The notes: generated from the letters alone by a model not told the origin. Shown: positions 8,347 to 17,773, counted from the stretch's first letter. The stretch: DNA of 64,000 nt from Chromatiaceae bacterium (GCA_024235315.1 JACKMP010000002.1:319674-383673), one strand, 5' to 3'. Translations and numbers: made by a program.

Positions 8347-9324
8347 TCAGGGCGCCAGGCAGCTCAGGTCGACACGCATACTGACTGCCTGCCCGGCAGT
8401 ATCGGTGTCGTACACCACCATTACGTCGGCACCATCGTCGTGCTCGGCCAACAACGCGAGCCCCTCGGCCTTGGCGCCGCCGCTGGTCGTCACGGCACCC
8501 AGCGGCACAGCGGCCCGCACATCGTGATCACTGCCGGGAACCTGATCGCCGCCATCCCACCACCACAGGCAGAACGGCCCCGGGGCATCATTGACCGGTC
8601 CCGCAAGGATCAGAAATCCATCGCGCAACGCCACCATGTCACGGATACCCTGGCCGTCCAGACGGACGAAGCGCAGTTCATAGTGTTTGGGCCGGTCGAA
8701 TTCCAGGACCATCACCGGGACATAGTTGTCGCGCAGTACCGGTCCGCGAAACCCGAGGTAGAGCTGCTCGTCACGATACGCCAGACCCTCGATATCGATG
8801 CCGTTTTCCTTGCTCGGCAGGCCGTAGAACAGGCCGAGCAGTGGATCCTTGCGCAGGCGCTTGGAAAGATCGATCCGCTCCGCCCTGCCGACCTTTCCCG
8901 TCTGCCCATCGAAGGCGAGGCGATACAGGCGGTTGCGGGCAGGCTCGTGCTGCACCTCCAGCAGGCGCTCACGATTCTTGCGCACCGACAGCTCCGGTTT
9001 CATCCGGCGGCGACGAAACGAGTGTGAACCGATGACGTACAGGTGGCCCTGCCCAAATTCGATCGCCTCGATGTCCGCCTCCTGGTCCTCCTGCGCCAGC
9101 GAGACCCTTCGCTGCGGGCGCCAGGCGCTTGCCGCTGCATCCCGCACCAGGATCTGCACCTTGTGCCCCTCATCCCCGCCAAGTACCAGAAAGTCACCGA
9201 CCACCGCCGCGCCACTGAGATCCTGCCCGGCATCGATGTCCCCACAGAACTCGACCGGCCGGACATCCCGAACAAATTCTCGGCTCTTTTCTCCCGCCTC
9301 GTCCGAAAGTGGTCGATCACCCAA
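8347..9324 (-). CDS. DUF3616 family protein
   Basis: 325 residues matching the DUF3616 type: repeated beta-rich blocks with DLSGAAVVGDFLVLGGDEG, ADIEAIEFGQGHLYVIGSHS, NGIDIEGLAYRDEQLYLGFRGP and AEGLAL, suggesting a beta-propeller that may bind metal. There is no signal peptide. The start is TTG with GGGAG about 10 bases upstream and it overlaps the end of the 117-residue gene, so translation is probably coupled. The biochemical role of the family is unknown. Confidence 0.75.
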   Translation of the reverse strand: MGDRPLSDEAGEKSREFVRDVRPVEFCGDIDAGQDLSGAAVVGDFLVLGGDEGHKVQILVRDAAASAWRPQRRVSLAQEDQEADIEAIEFGQGHLYVIGSHSFRRRRMKPELSVRKNRERLLEVQHEPARNRLYRLAFDGQTGKVGRAERIDLSKRLRKDPLLGLFYGLPSKENGIDIEGLAYRDEQLYLGFRGPVLRDNYVPVMVLEFDRPKHYELRFVRLDGQGIRDMVALRDGFLILAGPVNDAPGPFCLWWWDGGDQVPGSDHDVRAAVPLGAVTTSGGAKAEGLALLAEHDDGADVMVVYDTDTAGQAVSMRVDLSCLAP

Positions 9325-9670
9325 TGTACTGTGCTCCCGGCAACAGTGACTCGTCGAACAACTCCGGCAGATCGTCGAGGCATTGCAGCGCCTCGTTGCG
9401 CGGCAGCGTCAGGCGCAGGCAGCCGCTCGCCTCGGGATGAACCAGCTCCAGCGTGAGCGCGTCCGGGGCATCTGCAACATAACACTGCAGGATCACGTCG
9501 TTGCGATCCACCACGCCGAGAAAGTTGTCGGCCTTCACCAGCAGGCGCTCGGCCAACGGCATAATGCGGCTGACCATCAGCGACTCGGGCTGGCTCGAGG
9601 CGATGCTGACGGCGTTATCGTAGTCCCGATAGAACACGCGCAGCACGCGGTGCGCAGCCGGTGTACTCAT
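9317..9670 (-). CDS. Hypothetical protein coupled to cysS
   Basis: 117 residues, no family recognised with confidence. Mixed alpha/beta, soluble, no signal peptide or transmembrane segment. Its start overlaps the cysS stop by 4 bases (ATGA) and its own stop overlaps the DUF3616 gene start by 8, so the three genes read as one translationally coupled operon. Cytosolic by default; no catalytic motif seen. Confidence 0.65.
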   Translation of the reverse strand: MSTPAAHRVLRVFYRDYDNAVSIASSQPESLMVSRIMPLAERLLVKADNFLGVVDRNDVILQCYVADAPDALTLELVHPEASGCLRLTLPRNEALQCLDDLPELFDESLLPGAQYIG

Positions 9671-11055
9671 GCGCGGCGCCAGGTCGTCCCGGCCGGCGAG
9701 TCCTCCAGGACGATGCCGGCATCCTTCAACTGGTCGCGGATCGCATCGGCCTCAGACCAGTTCCTGTTCTGCTTGGCTGCGCTGCGGCGCTCAATCAGGG
9801 ATTCGATCTCGGCATCACCGAGACCTGTGGGACCCGATTCACCACCGCGCAGGTAGACCTCGGGGTCATCCTGCAGAATGCCCAGCAGCCCGCCCAGTTC
9901 GCACAACAATGCGCCCAGTGCCGCTGCATGTGCCGGATCATCGCCACGCACGCGGTTGATCTCCCGGGCCAACTCGAACATCGCGGCAAGCGCCTCGGGG
10001 GTATTGAAGTCGTCCTCCATTGCCGCGTGGAAACGTGCCGCGAGCGCCTCACCGGTGGCGGCCGGCACATCGTCACGCAGGCCACGCAGTGCAGTATAGA
10101 AACGGGTCAGCGCCGAGCGCGCATTGCTCAGCTGCTCATCGGCATAGTGCAGTGGGCTGCGATACTGGCTGGTGAGGATGAAATAGCGCACCTCCTCCGG
10201 CAGATAGCGTTGCAGGATCTCGCGCACGGTGAAGAAGTTGCCCAGTGACTTCGACATCTTTTCGTCGTTGATGCGTACGAAGCCGTTATGCATCCAGTAC
10301 CGGACGAAGGGGTGCCCGGTCGCACCCTCCGATTGGGCGATCTCGTTTTCGTGGTGCGGGAACGTCAGGTCCGCGCCACCGCCGTGGATATCGAAGGTGT
10401 CGCCGAGCGCCTTGGTTGACATCGCCGAACACTCGATGTGCCAGCCGGGACGGCCCTGGCCCCAGGGCGAATCCCACGCCGGCTCGCCCGGTTTGGCCGC
10501 CTTCCACAGCGCGAAGTCCAGCGGATCACGCTTCACTTCGCCAGGCTCGACACGCGCGCCGGACTGCAGGTCCTCGATTGACTTCCCGGACAGCCGGCCG
10601 TAATCGGGAAAACTCCTGACGTCATAGTAGACATCGCCGTTCGCGGCGACATAGGCGTGTCCGCGCGCAATCAGCCGCTCGACCATGGCGATGATCTCGG
10701 GCAGGTGCTCCGTGGCCCTGGGCTCCTGGTCCGGCGGCAGCACGCCAAGCGCTGCCGCGTCTTCGTGCATCGCCTGGATGTAGCGCTCGGTGAGCGCATG
10801 AAAGGGCTCTCCGCGCTCGTTCGCGCGATTGATGATCTTGTCGTCGATGTCGGTGATATTGCGCACGTAGGTGACGTCGTAACCGCGCGACCTCAGGTAC
10901 CGAGCGACCACGTCGAACACCACCATGACCCGCGCGTGACCGAGATGGCACAGATCGTAGACGGTCATGCCGCAGACATACATGTTGACATGTCCGGGCT
11001 TGAGCGGCTCGAAGGTTTCCTTGGTGCGGGTCAGGTCGTTGTAGATACTCAGCAT
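9667..11055 (-). CDS. cysS: Cysteinyl-tRNA synthetase
   Basis: 462 residues, the normal length for bacterial CysS, charging tRNA-Cys in the cytosol. The class I signatures are CHLGHARV (HIGH form, ~36-43) and EKMSKSLGN (KMSKS, ~267). Zinc ligands begin with Cys in VCGMTVYD (~28), then CSAMSTK and HHENEIAQSE. The DALR-type helical domain follows. The gene is divergent from the cyclophilin genes, the same arrangement as cysS/ppiB in Escherichia coli. Confidence 0.97.
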   Translation of the reverse strand: MLSIYNDLTRTKETFEPLKPGHVNMYVCGMTVYDLCHLGHARVMVVFDVVARYLRSRGYDVTYVRNITDIDDKIINRANERGEPFHALTERYIQAMHEDAAALGVLPPDQEPRATEHLPEIIAMVERLIARGHAYVAANGDVYYDVRSFPDYGRLSGKSIEDLQSGARVEPGEVKRDPLDFALWKAAKPGEPAWDSPWGQGRPGWHIECSAMSTKALGDTFDIHGGGADLTFPHHENEIAQSEGATGHPFVRYWMHNGFVRINDEKMSKSLGNFFTVREILQRYLPEEVRYFILTSQYRSPLHYADEQLSNARSALTRFYTALRGLRDDVPAATGEALAARFHAAMEDDFNTPEALAAMFELAREINRVRGDDPAHAAALGALLCELGGLLGILQDDPEVYLRGGESGPTGLGDAEIESLIERRSAAKQNRNWSEADAIRDQLKDAGIVLEDSPAGTTWRRA

Positions 11056-11282
11056 GGCAATCGCAGACTCGTTGCACGTTACGCGGTTTGTGAGGGGTGG
11101 ATATTAACCGAACTGCCTGCCCCCCGGCGTCCCGATTGCGCCGCCGCGTGCCGATTGACCGGGCCCTTGGGCCGGCTGCCATTGGCGACCGGCCTCACCA
11201 TCATCATCTGATGCGGGGTTTTGCCGGGTGACGCGCACGGCTACACTAGCGGCCCCATTTTTCCCTTTCCAGGCTCACTCGA

Positions 11283-11846
11283 ATGAAATCATCGTTGTTG
11301 AAACTGGCCGCATTGGCCTTGCTCCTGGTCACCCTGACGGCGCAGGCGGCGGCACAAAGCGTCCTGATGAAGACCAGCAAGGGCGACATCACGCTCGAAC
11401 TGGATGCCGACAAGGCACCGAAAACCGTCGCCAACTTCCTGGAATACGTCGATGCCGGATTCTTCGACGGCACCATCTTCCACAGGGTGATTCCGGGCTT
11501 CATGATCCAGGGTGGCGGCTTCGATGCCGACATGCAGCAGAAAGACACCCGTGACCCCGTCGAAAACGAGGCCAAGAACGGCCTGAAGAACCTGCGCGGC
11601 AGCATTGCGATGGCGCGCACCCGCGACCCGCACTCCGCCACGGCACAGTTCTTCATCAACCACAAAGACAATGACAACCTCGACTACCCGAGCTTCGACG
11701 GCTGGGGCTATGCGGTGTTCGGCCGCGTGACCGCCGGTATGGACGTGGTCGACAGCATCGCCGCGGTGCCAACCGGCAGCCGCGGCGGTCACCGCGACGT
11801 GCCGGTCGAGCCGGTGGTTATCGAGTCTGTCACCCGCCTCCCCTGA
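11283..11846 (+). CDS. ppiA: Periplasmic cyclophilin-type peptidyl-prolyl isomerase
   Basis: 187 residues with a cleavable signal peptide of ~24 residues ending AQAAA, then a cyclophilin domain. Catalytic-loop residues are visible in GTIFHRVIPGFMIQGGGF (the FHRxxxxFMxQGG signature) and QFFINHKDN. It speeds proline cis/trans isomerisation during folding in the periplasm. The paralogue without a signal peptide starts 54 bases downstream on the same strand, which suggests a tandem duplication serving both compartments. Confidence 0.9.
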   Translation: MKSSLLKLAALALLLVTLTAQAAAQSVLMKTSKGDITLELDADKAPKTVANFLEYVDAGFFDGTIFHRVIPGFMIQGGGFDADMQQKDTRDPVENEAKNGLKNLRGSIAMARTRDPHSATAQFFINHKDNDNLDYPSFDGWGYAVFGRVTAGMDVVDSIAAVPTGSRGGHRDVPVEPVVIESVTRLP

Positions 11847-11900
11847 GCGGCGCCCCGACACCGCCTCACACGCGACATCCACAAGTACAGGAGCAACCCG

Positions 11901-12395
11901 ATGATTACCCTGAAAACCAGCATGGGCGACATCGTGATCGAACTCGATCATGACAAGGCCCCGAAGACCTGCGAGAACTTCGAGCAATACGTTCGCGACG
12001 GTCATTACGACGGCACGATCTTCCACCGGGTGATCGGCAACTTCATGATCCAGGGTGGCGGATTCCTGCCCGACATGATGCAGAAGGCGACGCGCGAACC
12101 GATCGAGAATGAGGCCAAGAACGGCCTGAGCAACGTCACTGGCAGTATCGCCATGGCACGCACCGCGGCACCGCATTCGGCGTCTGCCCAGTTCTTCATC
12201 AACGTCAAGGACAACAACTTCCTCGACTACCCTGGCCAGGACGGTTGGGGCTATTGCGTATTCGGCAAGGTGACGTCGGGAATGGACGTGATCAACAAGA
12301 TCAGGACCGTCGACACCACCAACAAGGCCGGCCATTCGGATGTGCCGGTCGAACCTGTCGTGATCGAGTCCGCCACGATCAGCGAGCAGGGCTGA
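11901..12395 (+). CDS. ppiB: Cytoplasmic cyclophilin-type peptidyl-prolyl isomerase
   Basis: 164 residues, the size of E. coli PpiB, with no signal peptide. The cyclophilin signature reads IFHRVIGNFMIQGGGF, followed by AMARTAAPHSASAQFFINV and the C-terminal HSDVPVEPVVIES. It is about half identical by eye to the secreted paralogue just upstream. A ribosome site (CAGGAGC) precedes the ATG. Gene order cysS/ppiB/lpxH is conserved with enterobacteria except for the transporter gene inserted after ppiB. Confidence 0.92.
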   Translation: MITLKTSMGDIVIELDHDKAPKTCENFEQYVRDGHYDGTIFHRVIGNFMIQGGGFLPDMMQKATREPIENEAKNGLSNVTGSIAMARTAAPHSASAQFFINVKDNNFLDYPGQDGWGYCVFGKVTSGMDVINKIRTVDTTNKAGHSDVPVEPVVIESATISEQG

Positions 12396-12403
12396 CGCAG
12401 GTC

Positions 12404-13273
12404 CTACAACAGGAAGAACAGCGCCGCCGGCAGCACCAGCAGGCTGGCGGCGTTTCCAAGCAGTACGATGGACGCCACCTTGCGCGGCTCGATCTGGTAG
12501 CGTTCGGCCAGCATGAAATTGAGCACTGCAGGCGGCAGCACGGCAAACACCAGCAACTGCTCGGCCTGTATGCCCGGCAGCGCAATGAACCGGGTCACCA
12601 GCCAGGCGACCAGCAGCCCACTGAGCGGACAGAGCAGTGCGCCAGCCACACCGATCCGCCAGTCGGACAGATCCACCCCGGTCATACGCACGCCCAGCGC
12701 AAACAGCATCAGCGGGATCGCGATCTGACCGAGCAGATCGATCGCCTCGTGCAAAGGTGCGGGGATACGCAGCTGCCACACCGCGACGACGATGCCGGCC
12801 AGGGTGGCCAGCAGCATCGGCATACGCAGCAGCTTCAACGGGTTCAGATGCCCGGTCAGCATTGCGTTGCCGACCGTAAAGTGCAGGGTGTTCTCGACCA
12901 GGAACAGGATCATCGCCGCCGGCAGAGCCTGTTCCCCGAACGCGAACAGGGCCAACGGCAGGCCCATGTTGCCCGAGTTGTTGAACATCATCGGCGGCAG
13001 GAACATCTTCGACTGGTAACCAAATAGGCGCGCAAACGGCCAGGCCACCACGCCCGAGCCGAGCACCACCAGCAAAGCAGCGCCCGCCAGTTCCGCATAA
13101 CGACTCAGTTCGAAACCCTCGCCGGACAAAACCGAGAAGATCAGCGCCGGCGTGAAGATATCCAGATTGAGGCGGTTGGCGGAAGCCATGTCCGGTCCAT
13201 GCCGACGCGCATACAGGTAACCGAGCAGGACGATCGCAAAGATCGGGAAGACAATCTCGAAGACCTGGAACAT
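12404..13273 (-). CDS. AEC-family (auxin efflux carrier-type) permease
   Basis: 289 residues with about ten transmembrane segments. The ATG at 13273 begins directly with TM1 (FQVFEIVFPIFAIVLLGYLY); the frame runs open to 13351 but that extension is charged and lacks a ribosome site. Features of the family include FTPALIFSVLSG, NNSGNMGLPLALFAFG in the middle and repeated five-helix halves. AEC proteins export or exchange small organic anions; the substrate is unknown. It is inserted on the opposite strand between ppiB and lpxH. Confidence 0.85.
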   Translation of the reverse strand: MFQVFEIVFPIFAIVLLGYLYARRHGPDMASANRLNLDIFTPALIFSVLSGEGFELSRYAELAGAALLVVLGSGVVAWPFARLFGYQSKMFLPPMMFNNSGNMGLPLALFAFGEQALPAAMILFLVENTLHFTVGNAMLTGHLNPLKLLRMPMLLATLAGIVVAVWQLRIPAPLHEAIDLLGQIAIPLMLFALGVRMTGVDLSDWRIGVAGALLCPLSGLLVAWLVTRFIALPGIQAEQLLVFAVLPPAVLNFMLAERYQIEPRKVASIVLLGNAASLLVLPAALFFLL

Positions 13274-13377
13274 CGGTCGGGCCCGTGCATGAAACCGATG
13301 GTCAGCATAAGTGGCAGCCGGCTGGTTCTCAATTGAAAAAGCCCACGCCAATGGTTCAGCCGCTACAATCCCCGGCC

Positions 13378-14112
13378 ATGAAAAAACAGTGGTTCATCTC
13401 CGATCTTCACCTTGCGATCGAGCGTCCGAAGACCCTCGCCCTGTTCGAGCACTTCGTCACCACCTACCCCCAGCCTGGCGACCGTCTGTTTATCCTCGGC
13501 GATCTGTTCGACGCCTGGATCGGCGACGACGATGATGCCGAACTGGCACGCCGTGTACGCGACACCCTGCGCAGGGCCTCCACACGTGGTGTGCACGTGC
13601 TGATCCAGCGCGGCAACCGGGATTTCCTGATGGGACGACGCTTGATGCGTGAGTGCGGGACGACACTGTTGGGCGACTGCCATGTCACCAACGTGGCGGG
13701 CCAACGCACACTGCTGATGCACGGCGACCTGTTGTGCACCGACGACGTCGACTACCAGCGCGCCCGCCGCAAATTCCGCAATCCGCTGTTCCAATGGCTG
13801 ATGCTGCGCAAGCCGCTGGCGGAACGGCGCCGTATTGCTGCCGACTACCGGCGACGCAGCGGCGAGATGACCGCAATGAAAGCCGCTGACATCATGGACG
13901 TCAACGACGACACCGTGATGCGCTATCTGAACAGGCACCGCGTGCGGCAGTTGATCCACGGGCACACGCACCGCCCGGCAACCCACGAACACCGCTTGTC
14001 AGATGGCAGCGTGGCAACACGCCTGGTGCTGCCGGAGTGGCACGCAAAGAATGCCGTGGCGTGGGTTGACGACGGAAAGACGCTCGATCCGCTGGTCCTG
14101 GCGCCGCGCTGA
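13378..14112 (+). CDS. lpxH: UDP-2,3-diacylglucosamine diphosphatase
   Basis: 244 residues from the ATG at 13378 (E. coli LpxH has 240); earlier in-frame codons are not needed. It hydrolyses UDP-2,3-diacylglucosamine to lipid X in lipid A synthesis, at the inner face of the inner membrane. The Mn-binding calcineurin-type motifs are FISDLHL (~6-12), GDLFDAW (~41-47), RGNRDFLMG (~79-87), MHGDLLCTDD and HGHTHRP (~192-198). Its presence agrees with a Gram-negative gammaproteobacterium. Confidence 0.95.
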   Translation: MKKQWFISDLHLAIERPKTLALFEHFVTTYPQPGDRLFILGDLFDAWIGDDDDAELARRVRDTLRRASTRGVHVLIQRGNRDFLMGRRLMRECGTTLLGDCHVTNVAGQRTLLMHGDLLCTDDVDYQRARRKFRNPLFQWLMLRKPLAERRRIAADYRRRSGEMTAMKAADIMDVNDDTVMRYLNRHRVRQLIHGHTHRPATHEHRLSDGSVATRLVLPEWHAKNAVAWVDDGKTLDPLVLAPR

Positions 14113-14116
14113 ACGT

Positions 14117-14812
14117 TCAGAAAATACCGGGGGCAAACATCGGACGGCGGTTGAATCCCTCGGGCAGGGTGAACAACGCCGCGTCGGCATCGTGGCTGTC
14201 GGAAAAATCCACCAGTGACTGGCTATGTCCCGTAGCACGTTCCAGCAGCGGCAGGCCGAAGCGCAACGAGCGGTCCGCTGCGTAGACGTTGCCCGCCAGA
14301 TCGCAGGGCGTCTTCATGTCCAGCGGCATCGACGACAGGGTAGCCGCCTGGACACGTGCCAGCACCCGCTTCATCTCCGCGAGGCCGCGCACGGCCTCCT
14401 CCATCACACTTTCGATAGTCACCAGCTCGGCGCACAGCTCGCCGTTGGCCAGCAGCCGCACGTGGTTGGGCCTCTGCCCGGCGACCAGAGGCGCCGCAGT
14501 GTCGGCCTCCACCTGCTCCTGCAGAACGAGTGTGTCGGGCAGTGCAGGCAGCGGCTGCGCCGAATCCAATACCAGGATGGAGCGATCATCCACCGAGACG
14601 TTGTAGATGCGTTCGTTGTTGCGATCGAACAAGGTGTAGCCTGCCCCGTCGCTGCCCTCATCGAGACGCACATGACCCGGCGTCACCATCACCCTACTGA
14701 GGTAGGGCTCGGCGCCCTGCTCCCATACCCTGTAGACCAGCAGCGACGCTGGGTCCGCCACCACCGCGGCAGACGAAGCGGCCAGGAAGATTGTGGTCAG
14801 GATCTTTTGCAT
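14117..14812 (-). CDS. Hypothetical exported protein
   Basis: 231 residues with a signal peptide of ~19 residues (MQKILTTIFLAASSAAVVA). The remainder looks beta-rich (SRVMVTPGHVRLDEGSDGAGYTLFDRNNERIYNVSVDDRSILVL), somewhat like lipoprotein-carrier or DUF4412-type folds that report on a reduced group, but no family is assigned. Two cysteines occur in the mature part. Its start overlaps the DUF455 gene end by 16 bases, so the pair is probably co-transcribed. Likely periplasmic. Confidence 0.6.
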   Translation of the reverse strand: MQKILTTIFLAASSAAVVADPASLLVYRVWEQGAEPYLSRVMVTPGHVRLDEGSDGAGYTLFDRNNERIYNVSVDDRSILVLDSAQPLPALPDTLVLQEQVEADTAAPLVAGQRPNHVRLLANGELCAELVTIESVMEEAVRGLAEMKRVLARVQAATLSSMPLDMKTPCDLAGNVYAADRSLRFGLPLLERATGHSQSLVDFSDSHDADAALFTLPEGFNRRPMFAPGIF

Positions 14813-15606
14813 AGTGCCTCCAGGCGACCCAACTCCGACTCACTGAAACCCGCCTCGCGGCGCGCCACCTTGTGCAGTGGGCAGCGCACGCCGCCCGGCA
14901 GATGCTGTTCGAGCAGCGAAAAGTACGTCTGCTCCGGATCCAGGCCGCGCTGCGCGCACAGATGGTGAAACCAGCGGCTGCCCGCCTCCACGTGGCCGAC
15001 TTCATCACGCAGGATGATCTCGAGAATCGCCACGCTGGCCTGGTCACCGATCGTGGCCAGGCGCTGCATCATGCCCGGCGTGACGTCGAGACCGCGGGCC
15101 TCCATCACGCGCGGCACCAGCGCCATGCGCAGCAGGGCATCATGCGCGGTATTGAGCGCCAGCTCCCACAGCCCATTGTGTGCAGGAAAGTCGCCATAGG
15201 AATAGCCAAGTTGCCCAAGGCGTTCGCGCAGCAGGGAAAAGTGATACGCCTCTTCGGCCGCCACGCGGGTCCAGTCCGTGTAATAGGCGTCCGGCAGATC
15301 ACGAAATCGGTACACCGCATCGCACGCCAGGTTGATGGCATTGAATTCGATATGAGCAACCGCATGGATCAGCGCCGCATGCCCCTCCGGCGTATGCAAC
15401 CGGCGCTGGACCAGCCTCGACGGGGCCACCAGCTCGGGCCTTACCGGTCGCCCGGCCTCTTCGAGCCCGCCGGAGATCCCGGAGGGGTCGCGTCCGAGCC
15501 TGCCCGACTGCCAGTCGTCGGCCAGCGCAGCCGCCAGCGCGAGCTTGCGGTCCACGTCGGTACAGCGCAGACATTGCGCAGCAGTGGCGAACAGGTCCTT
15601 TGGCAT
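14797..15606 (-). CDS. DUF455 family ferritin-like protein
   Basis: 269 residues. The helical core carries candidate di-metal ligands of the ferritin-like superfamily: HAVAHIEFNAI (~81-91), AAEEAYHFSLL (~117-127), and ILRDEVGHVEAG further on, giving the repeated E-x-x-H pattern. This is the DUF455 type; the function is unknown, though the fold suggests oxidation or hydroxylation chemistry. The N-terminus contains a Cys-rich CLRC. It is followed by an overlapping exported-protein gene on the same strand. Confidence 0.78.
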   Translation of the reverse strand: MPKDLFATAAQCLRCTDVDRKLALAAALADDWQSGRLGRDPSGISGGLEEAGRPVRPELVAPSRLVQRRLHTPEGHAALIHAVAHIEFNAINLACDAVYRFRDLPDAYYTDWTRVAAEEAYHFSLLRERLGQLGYSYGDFPAHNGLWELALNTAHDALLRMALVPRVMEARGLDVTPGMMQRLATIGDQASVAILEIILRDEVGHVEAGSRWFHHLCAQRGLDPEQTYFSLLEQHLPGGVRCPLHKVARREAGFSESELGRLEALCKRS

Positions 15607-15780
15607 CGCGTGATTCTACCAGTTCGCCGGCACGCCCAAACGGTGATGACGACCCCAGGCCAACGACGCCAAGCGGATAGTACATTAGCAGGGTCTTATG
15701 GTAGACTTTGATCGGTTTTTTTGCGGCCAGCCCCGCAGTTACCGCGGCCGCGTCACCGCGCCCTCTGAGAGGTCACCACG

Positions 15781-16713
15781 TTGGAAAGCATCAACCTGCG
15801 ACGGCACTACAGCCGCAACACCCTGCTGCGAATGCTCATCCTCGCCCTGGCGGTAGCGGGCCTGGTGGTGTGGAAATACGAATTCGTCAACGCCGTTTAT
15901 TTCAAGGACCAGCTTACCCAGCTCGGCCTGGTGATCAACGGCGCCATACTGGTGTTGTTCGCGTTGGGCCTGCTGCGCACCGTCGGCATCCTGTTCAGTT
16001 ACATGCGCGAGGAGGCGGCGTTGACCCGTTTCGTGCGCAACGTCGAGAAACGGCCGGACGCCGACCCACTGAAGAGCATCGGCACCGGCAGCATGATCGC
16101 GCGCCGTTATGCGACCATGCGGCGCCTGCACGAGGCACGCACACCGATCAACCAGAACGCGCTGGCAGCAACCCTGGTCGCGAGCGAAAGCACGCGCAAC
16201 GGTCTGCCGCGTTTCATCAACAACATCCTGATCCTGTCCGGTGTGTTCGGCACCATCGTATCGCTGTCGATGGCCCTGATCGGCGCATCGAACGTGCTGG
16301 AGAACGCGATCAGCGCGACCGGAATGGGGATGGTGATTCACGGCATGTCGACCGCATTGTCGACCACGATCACTGCAATCGTCTGCTATGTCTTCTTCGG
16401 TTACATCTACCAGCGACTTACGGATGCCCAGACCAACCTGATCAGCGGCATCGAACAGGTCACGATGACCTTCCTGATGCCCAAGTTCCAGGTGCAGACC
16501 GACAGCGTGCTGTACGAATTCACCGGGCTGATCCGTTCACTTCAGGGCCTGGTCGACCAGTTGCAGAAATCACAGATGGGCTTCGAGTCCACCCAGGACC
16601 AGCTGGCCGACACCCTGCACATGTATCACGCCAGGTCTGAAGGACTGGATCAGCAGCTCGACACCATCGTCCACCAGCTGCGTGTCGGCTTCCGCCTGCG
16701 GGACGACGAATGA
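15781..16713 (+). CDS. MotA/TolQ/ExbB-like ion-channel subunit of an unassigned motor
   Basis: 310 residues starting at TTG with GAGAGG 8-9 bases upstream. Four transmembrane segments: ~16-36, ~48-72, ~142-166 and ~183-209. The last two carry the MotA/TolQ/ExbB pattern (LSGVFGTIVSLSMALIGAS; HGMSTALSTTITAIVCYVFFG). A cytosolic loop lies between TM2 and TM3 and a coiled C-terminal tail follows. Such proteins form pentamers around a dimer of the partner encoded next and use ion flow to rotate. The stop overlaps the partner start by 4 bases. It is not the flagellar stator by sequence context, nor TolQ. Confidence 0.75.
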   Translation: MESINLRRHYSRNTLLRMLILALAVAGLVVWKYEFVNAVYFKDQLTQLGLVINGAILVLFALGLLRTVGILFSYMREEAALTRFVRNVEKRPDADPLKSIGTGSMIARRYATMRRLHEARTPINQNALAATLVASESTRNGLPRFINNILILSGVFGTIVSLSMALIGASNVLENAISATGMGMVIHGMSTALSTTITAIVCYVFFGYIYQRLTDAQTNLISGIEQVTMTFLMPKFQVQTDSVLYEFTGLIRSLQGLVDQLQKSQMGFESTQDQLADTLHMYHARSEGLDQQLDTIVHQLRVGFRLRDDE

Positions 16714-17768
16714 GCCAGGGCGGGTTCACCGATCTGCGGCTCAACGGCGGCAGCAACGAGACCCAGGAAGGTTTCTGGCCATCGTTCACCGACATCATGA
16801 CCGTCGTGGTCATGATCTTCCTGATCGCGATGGTGGTACTGCTGGTACGCAACATGGAACTGGTCAACCAGCTGCGCGCAACCATGGAAGCAGAGCGCAT
16901 TGCCGCCGAGCTGGCGCGTGCGACCGGCGAAGAGAAAGACAGCCTGTCCAGCGCTCTGCATCGCGCAGAAGAGCGGGTACAGCAGATGCAGCTGGAAATG
17001 ATGCGCATGCAGGAAAAGGGGCTGCACAACGAATCACAGATCGCAGAACAGCTGCGGGCCATCACCGGCCTGACCAACGAACGCAACGACCTCGCACAAC
17101 AGGCGGCGCAGCTGGCGCTGCTGCGTCAGCGCCTGGAGGCCGACGTCGAAAAACGCCAGACGCAACTCACCGAGGCGCTGCGCAATATCGACAATCAGCA
17201 GCTGCAGCTCAGTGCCGCACAGCGCAGCATCGTCACGCTCGAAGAAGGGCTGCAACAATTGCGCACACGCTATAGCGAAAGCCAGTTGGAGAGCGAGCGG
17301 CTGCAGCGCACCGTCGCCGAGCAGCGGCAGAGCCTCGACGAGGCACGCCAGGAAAGCCTCGAGTACGAGCGGCGCTACCTGGTGCTGGCGGACGATTTCG
17401 ACAGCCTCAAGGTCAAATACGACAAACTGGTGCGACCGGCACGCAGTTCATCCGGGCGGCACCTGATCGAGGTGCGTTACTGGAAAGAGGACAGCGCTTA
17501 CCAGATCTCGTGGCGTGAGGGTGGCGAAGGAACCTACCAACCGATTTCGCGCGGCCAGCTCGACAAGGTCCTCACCCGCCTGGCCCAGGAAAACACCAAC
17601 GGGCTGTACGTGAAGGTCATATTCCCCGAAAACAGCGGCCTTTCTTACAACGAGGCCTGGGAGTTCACCAGCCACCTGCACAGCAACTACGACTACTACT
17701 TCAAGGCGGAAGAAGAGGCCAAAGCCATGCAGGAAGTGCAGAAGCCGCAGGAAAAGACCGAACCCTGA
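16710..17768 (+). CDS. MotB/TolR-like single-TM coiled-coil partner without an OmpA domain
   Basis: 352 residues. An N-terminal cytosolic tail leads to one transmembrane helix (~27-47) that begins SFTD28IMTVVVMIFLIA; D28 sits where MotB, TolR and ExbD keep the ion-carrying Asp. Residues ~50-235 are a long Glu/Gln/Arg/Leu coiled coil. A small C-terminal domain (~240-335, RHLIEVRYWKEDSAYQISW ... VKVIFPENSGLSYNEAWEF) replaces the peptidoglycan-binding OmpA domain of MotB. The tail is charged. It is coupled by a 4-base overlap to the MotA-like gene and sits 5 bases before a COG0523 GTPase gene. The load moved by this motor is unknown. Confidence 0.7.
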   Translation: MSQGGFTDLRLNGGSNETQEGFWPSFTDIMTVVVMIFLIAMVVLLVRNMELVNQLRATMEAERIAAELARATGEEKDSLSSALHRAEERVQQMQLEMMRMQEKGLHNESQIAEQLRAITGLTNERNDLAQQAAQLALLRQRLEADVEKRQTQLTEALRNIDNQQLQLSAAQRSIVTLEEGLQQLRTRYSESQLESERLQRTVAEQRQSLDEARQESLEYERRYLVLADDFDSLKVKYDKLVRPARSSSGRHLIEVRYWKEDSAYQISWREGGEGTYQPISRGQLDKVLTRLAQENTNGLYVKVIFPENSGLSYNEAWEFTSHLHSNYDYYFKAEEEAKAMQEVQKPQEKTEP

Positions 17769-17773
17769 TCCGC

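Noticed and set aside
11289..12779. Minus-strand open frame across both cyclophilin genes
   Set aside because: Its internal repeats simply reflect the two paralogous cyclophilins on the other strand.
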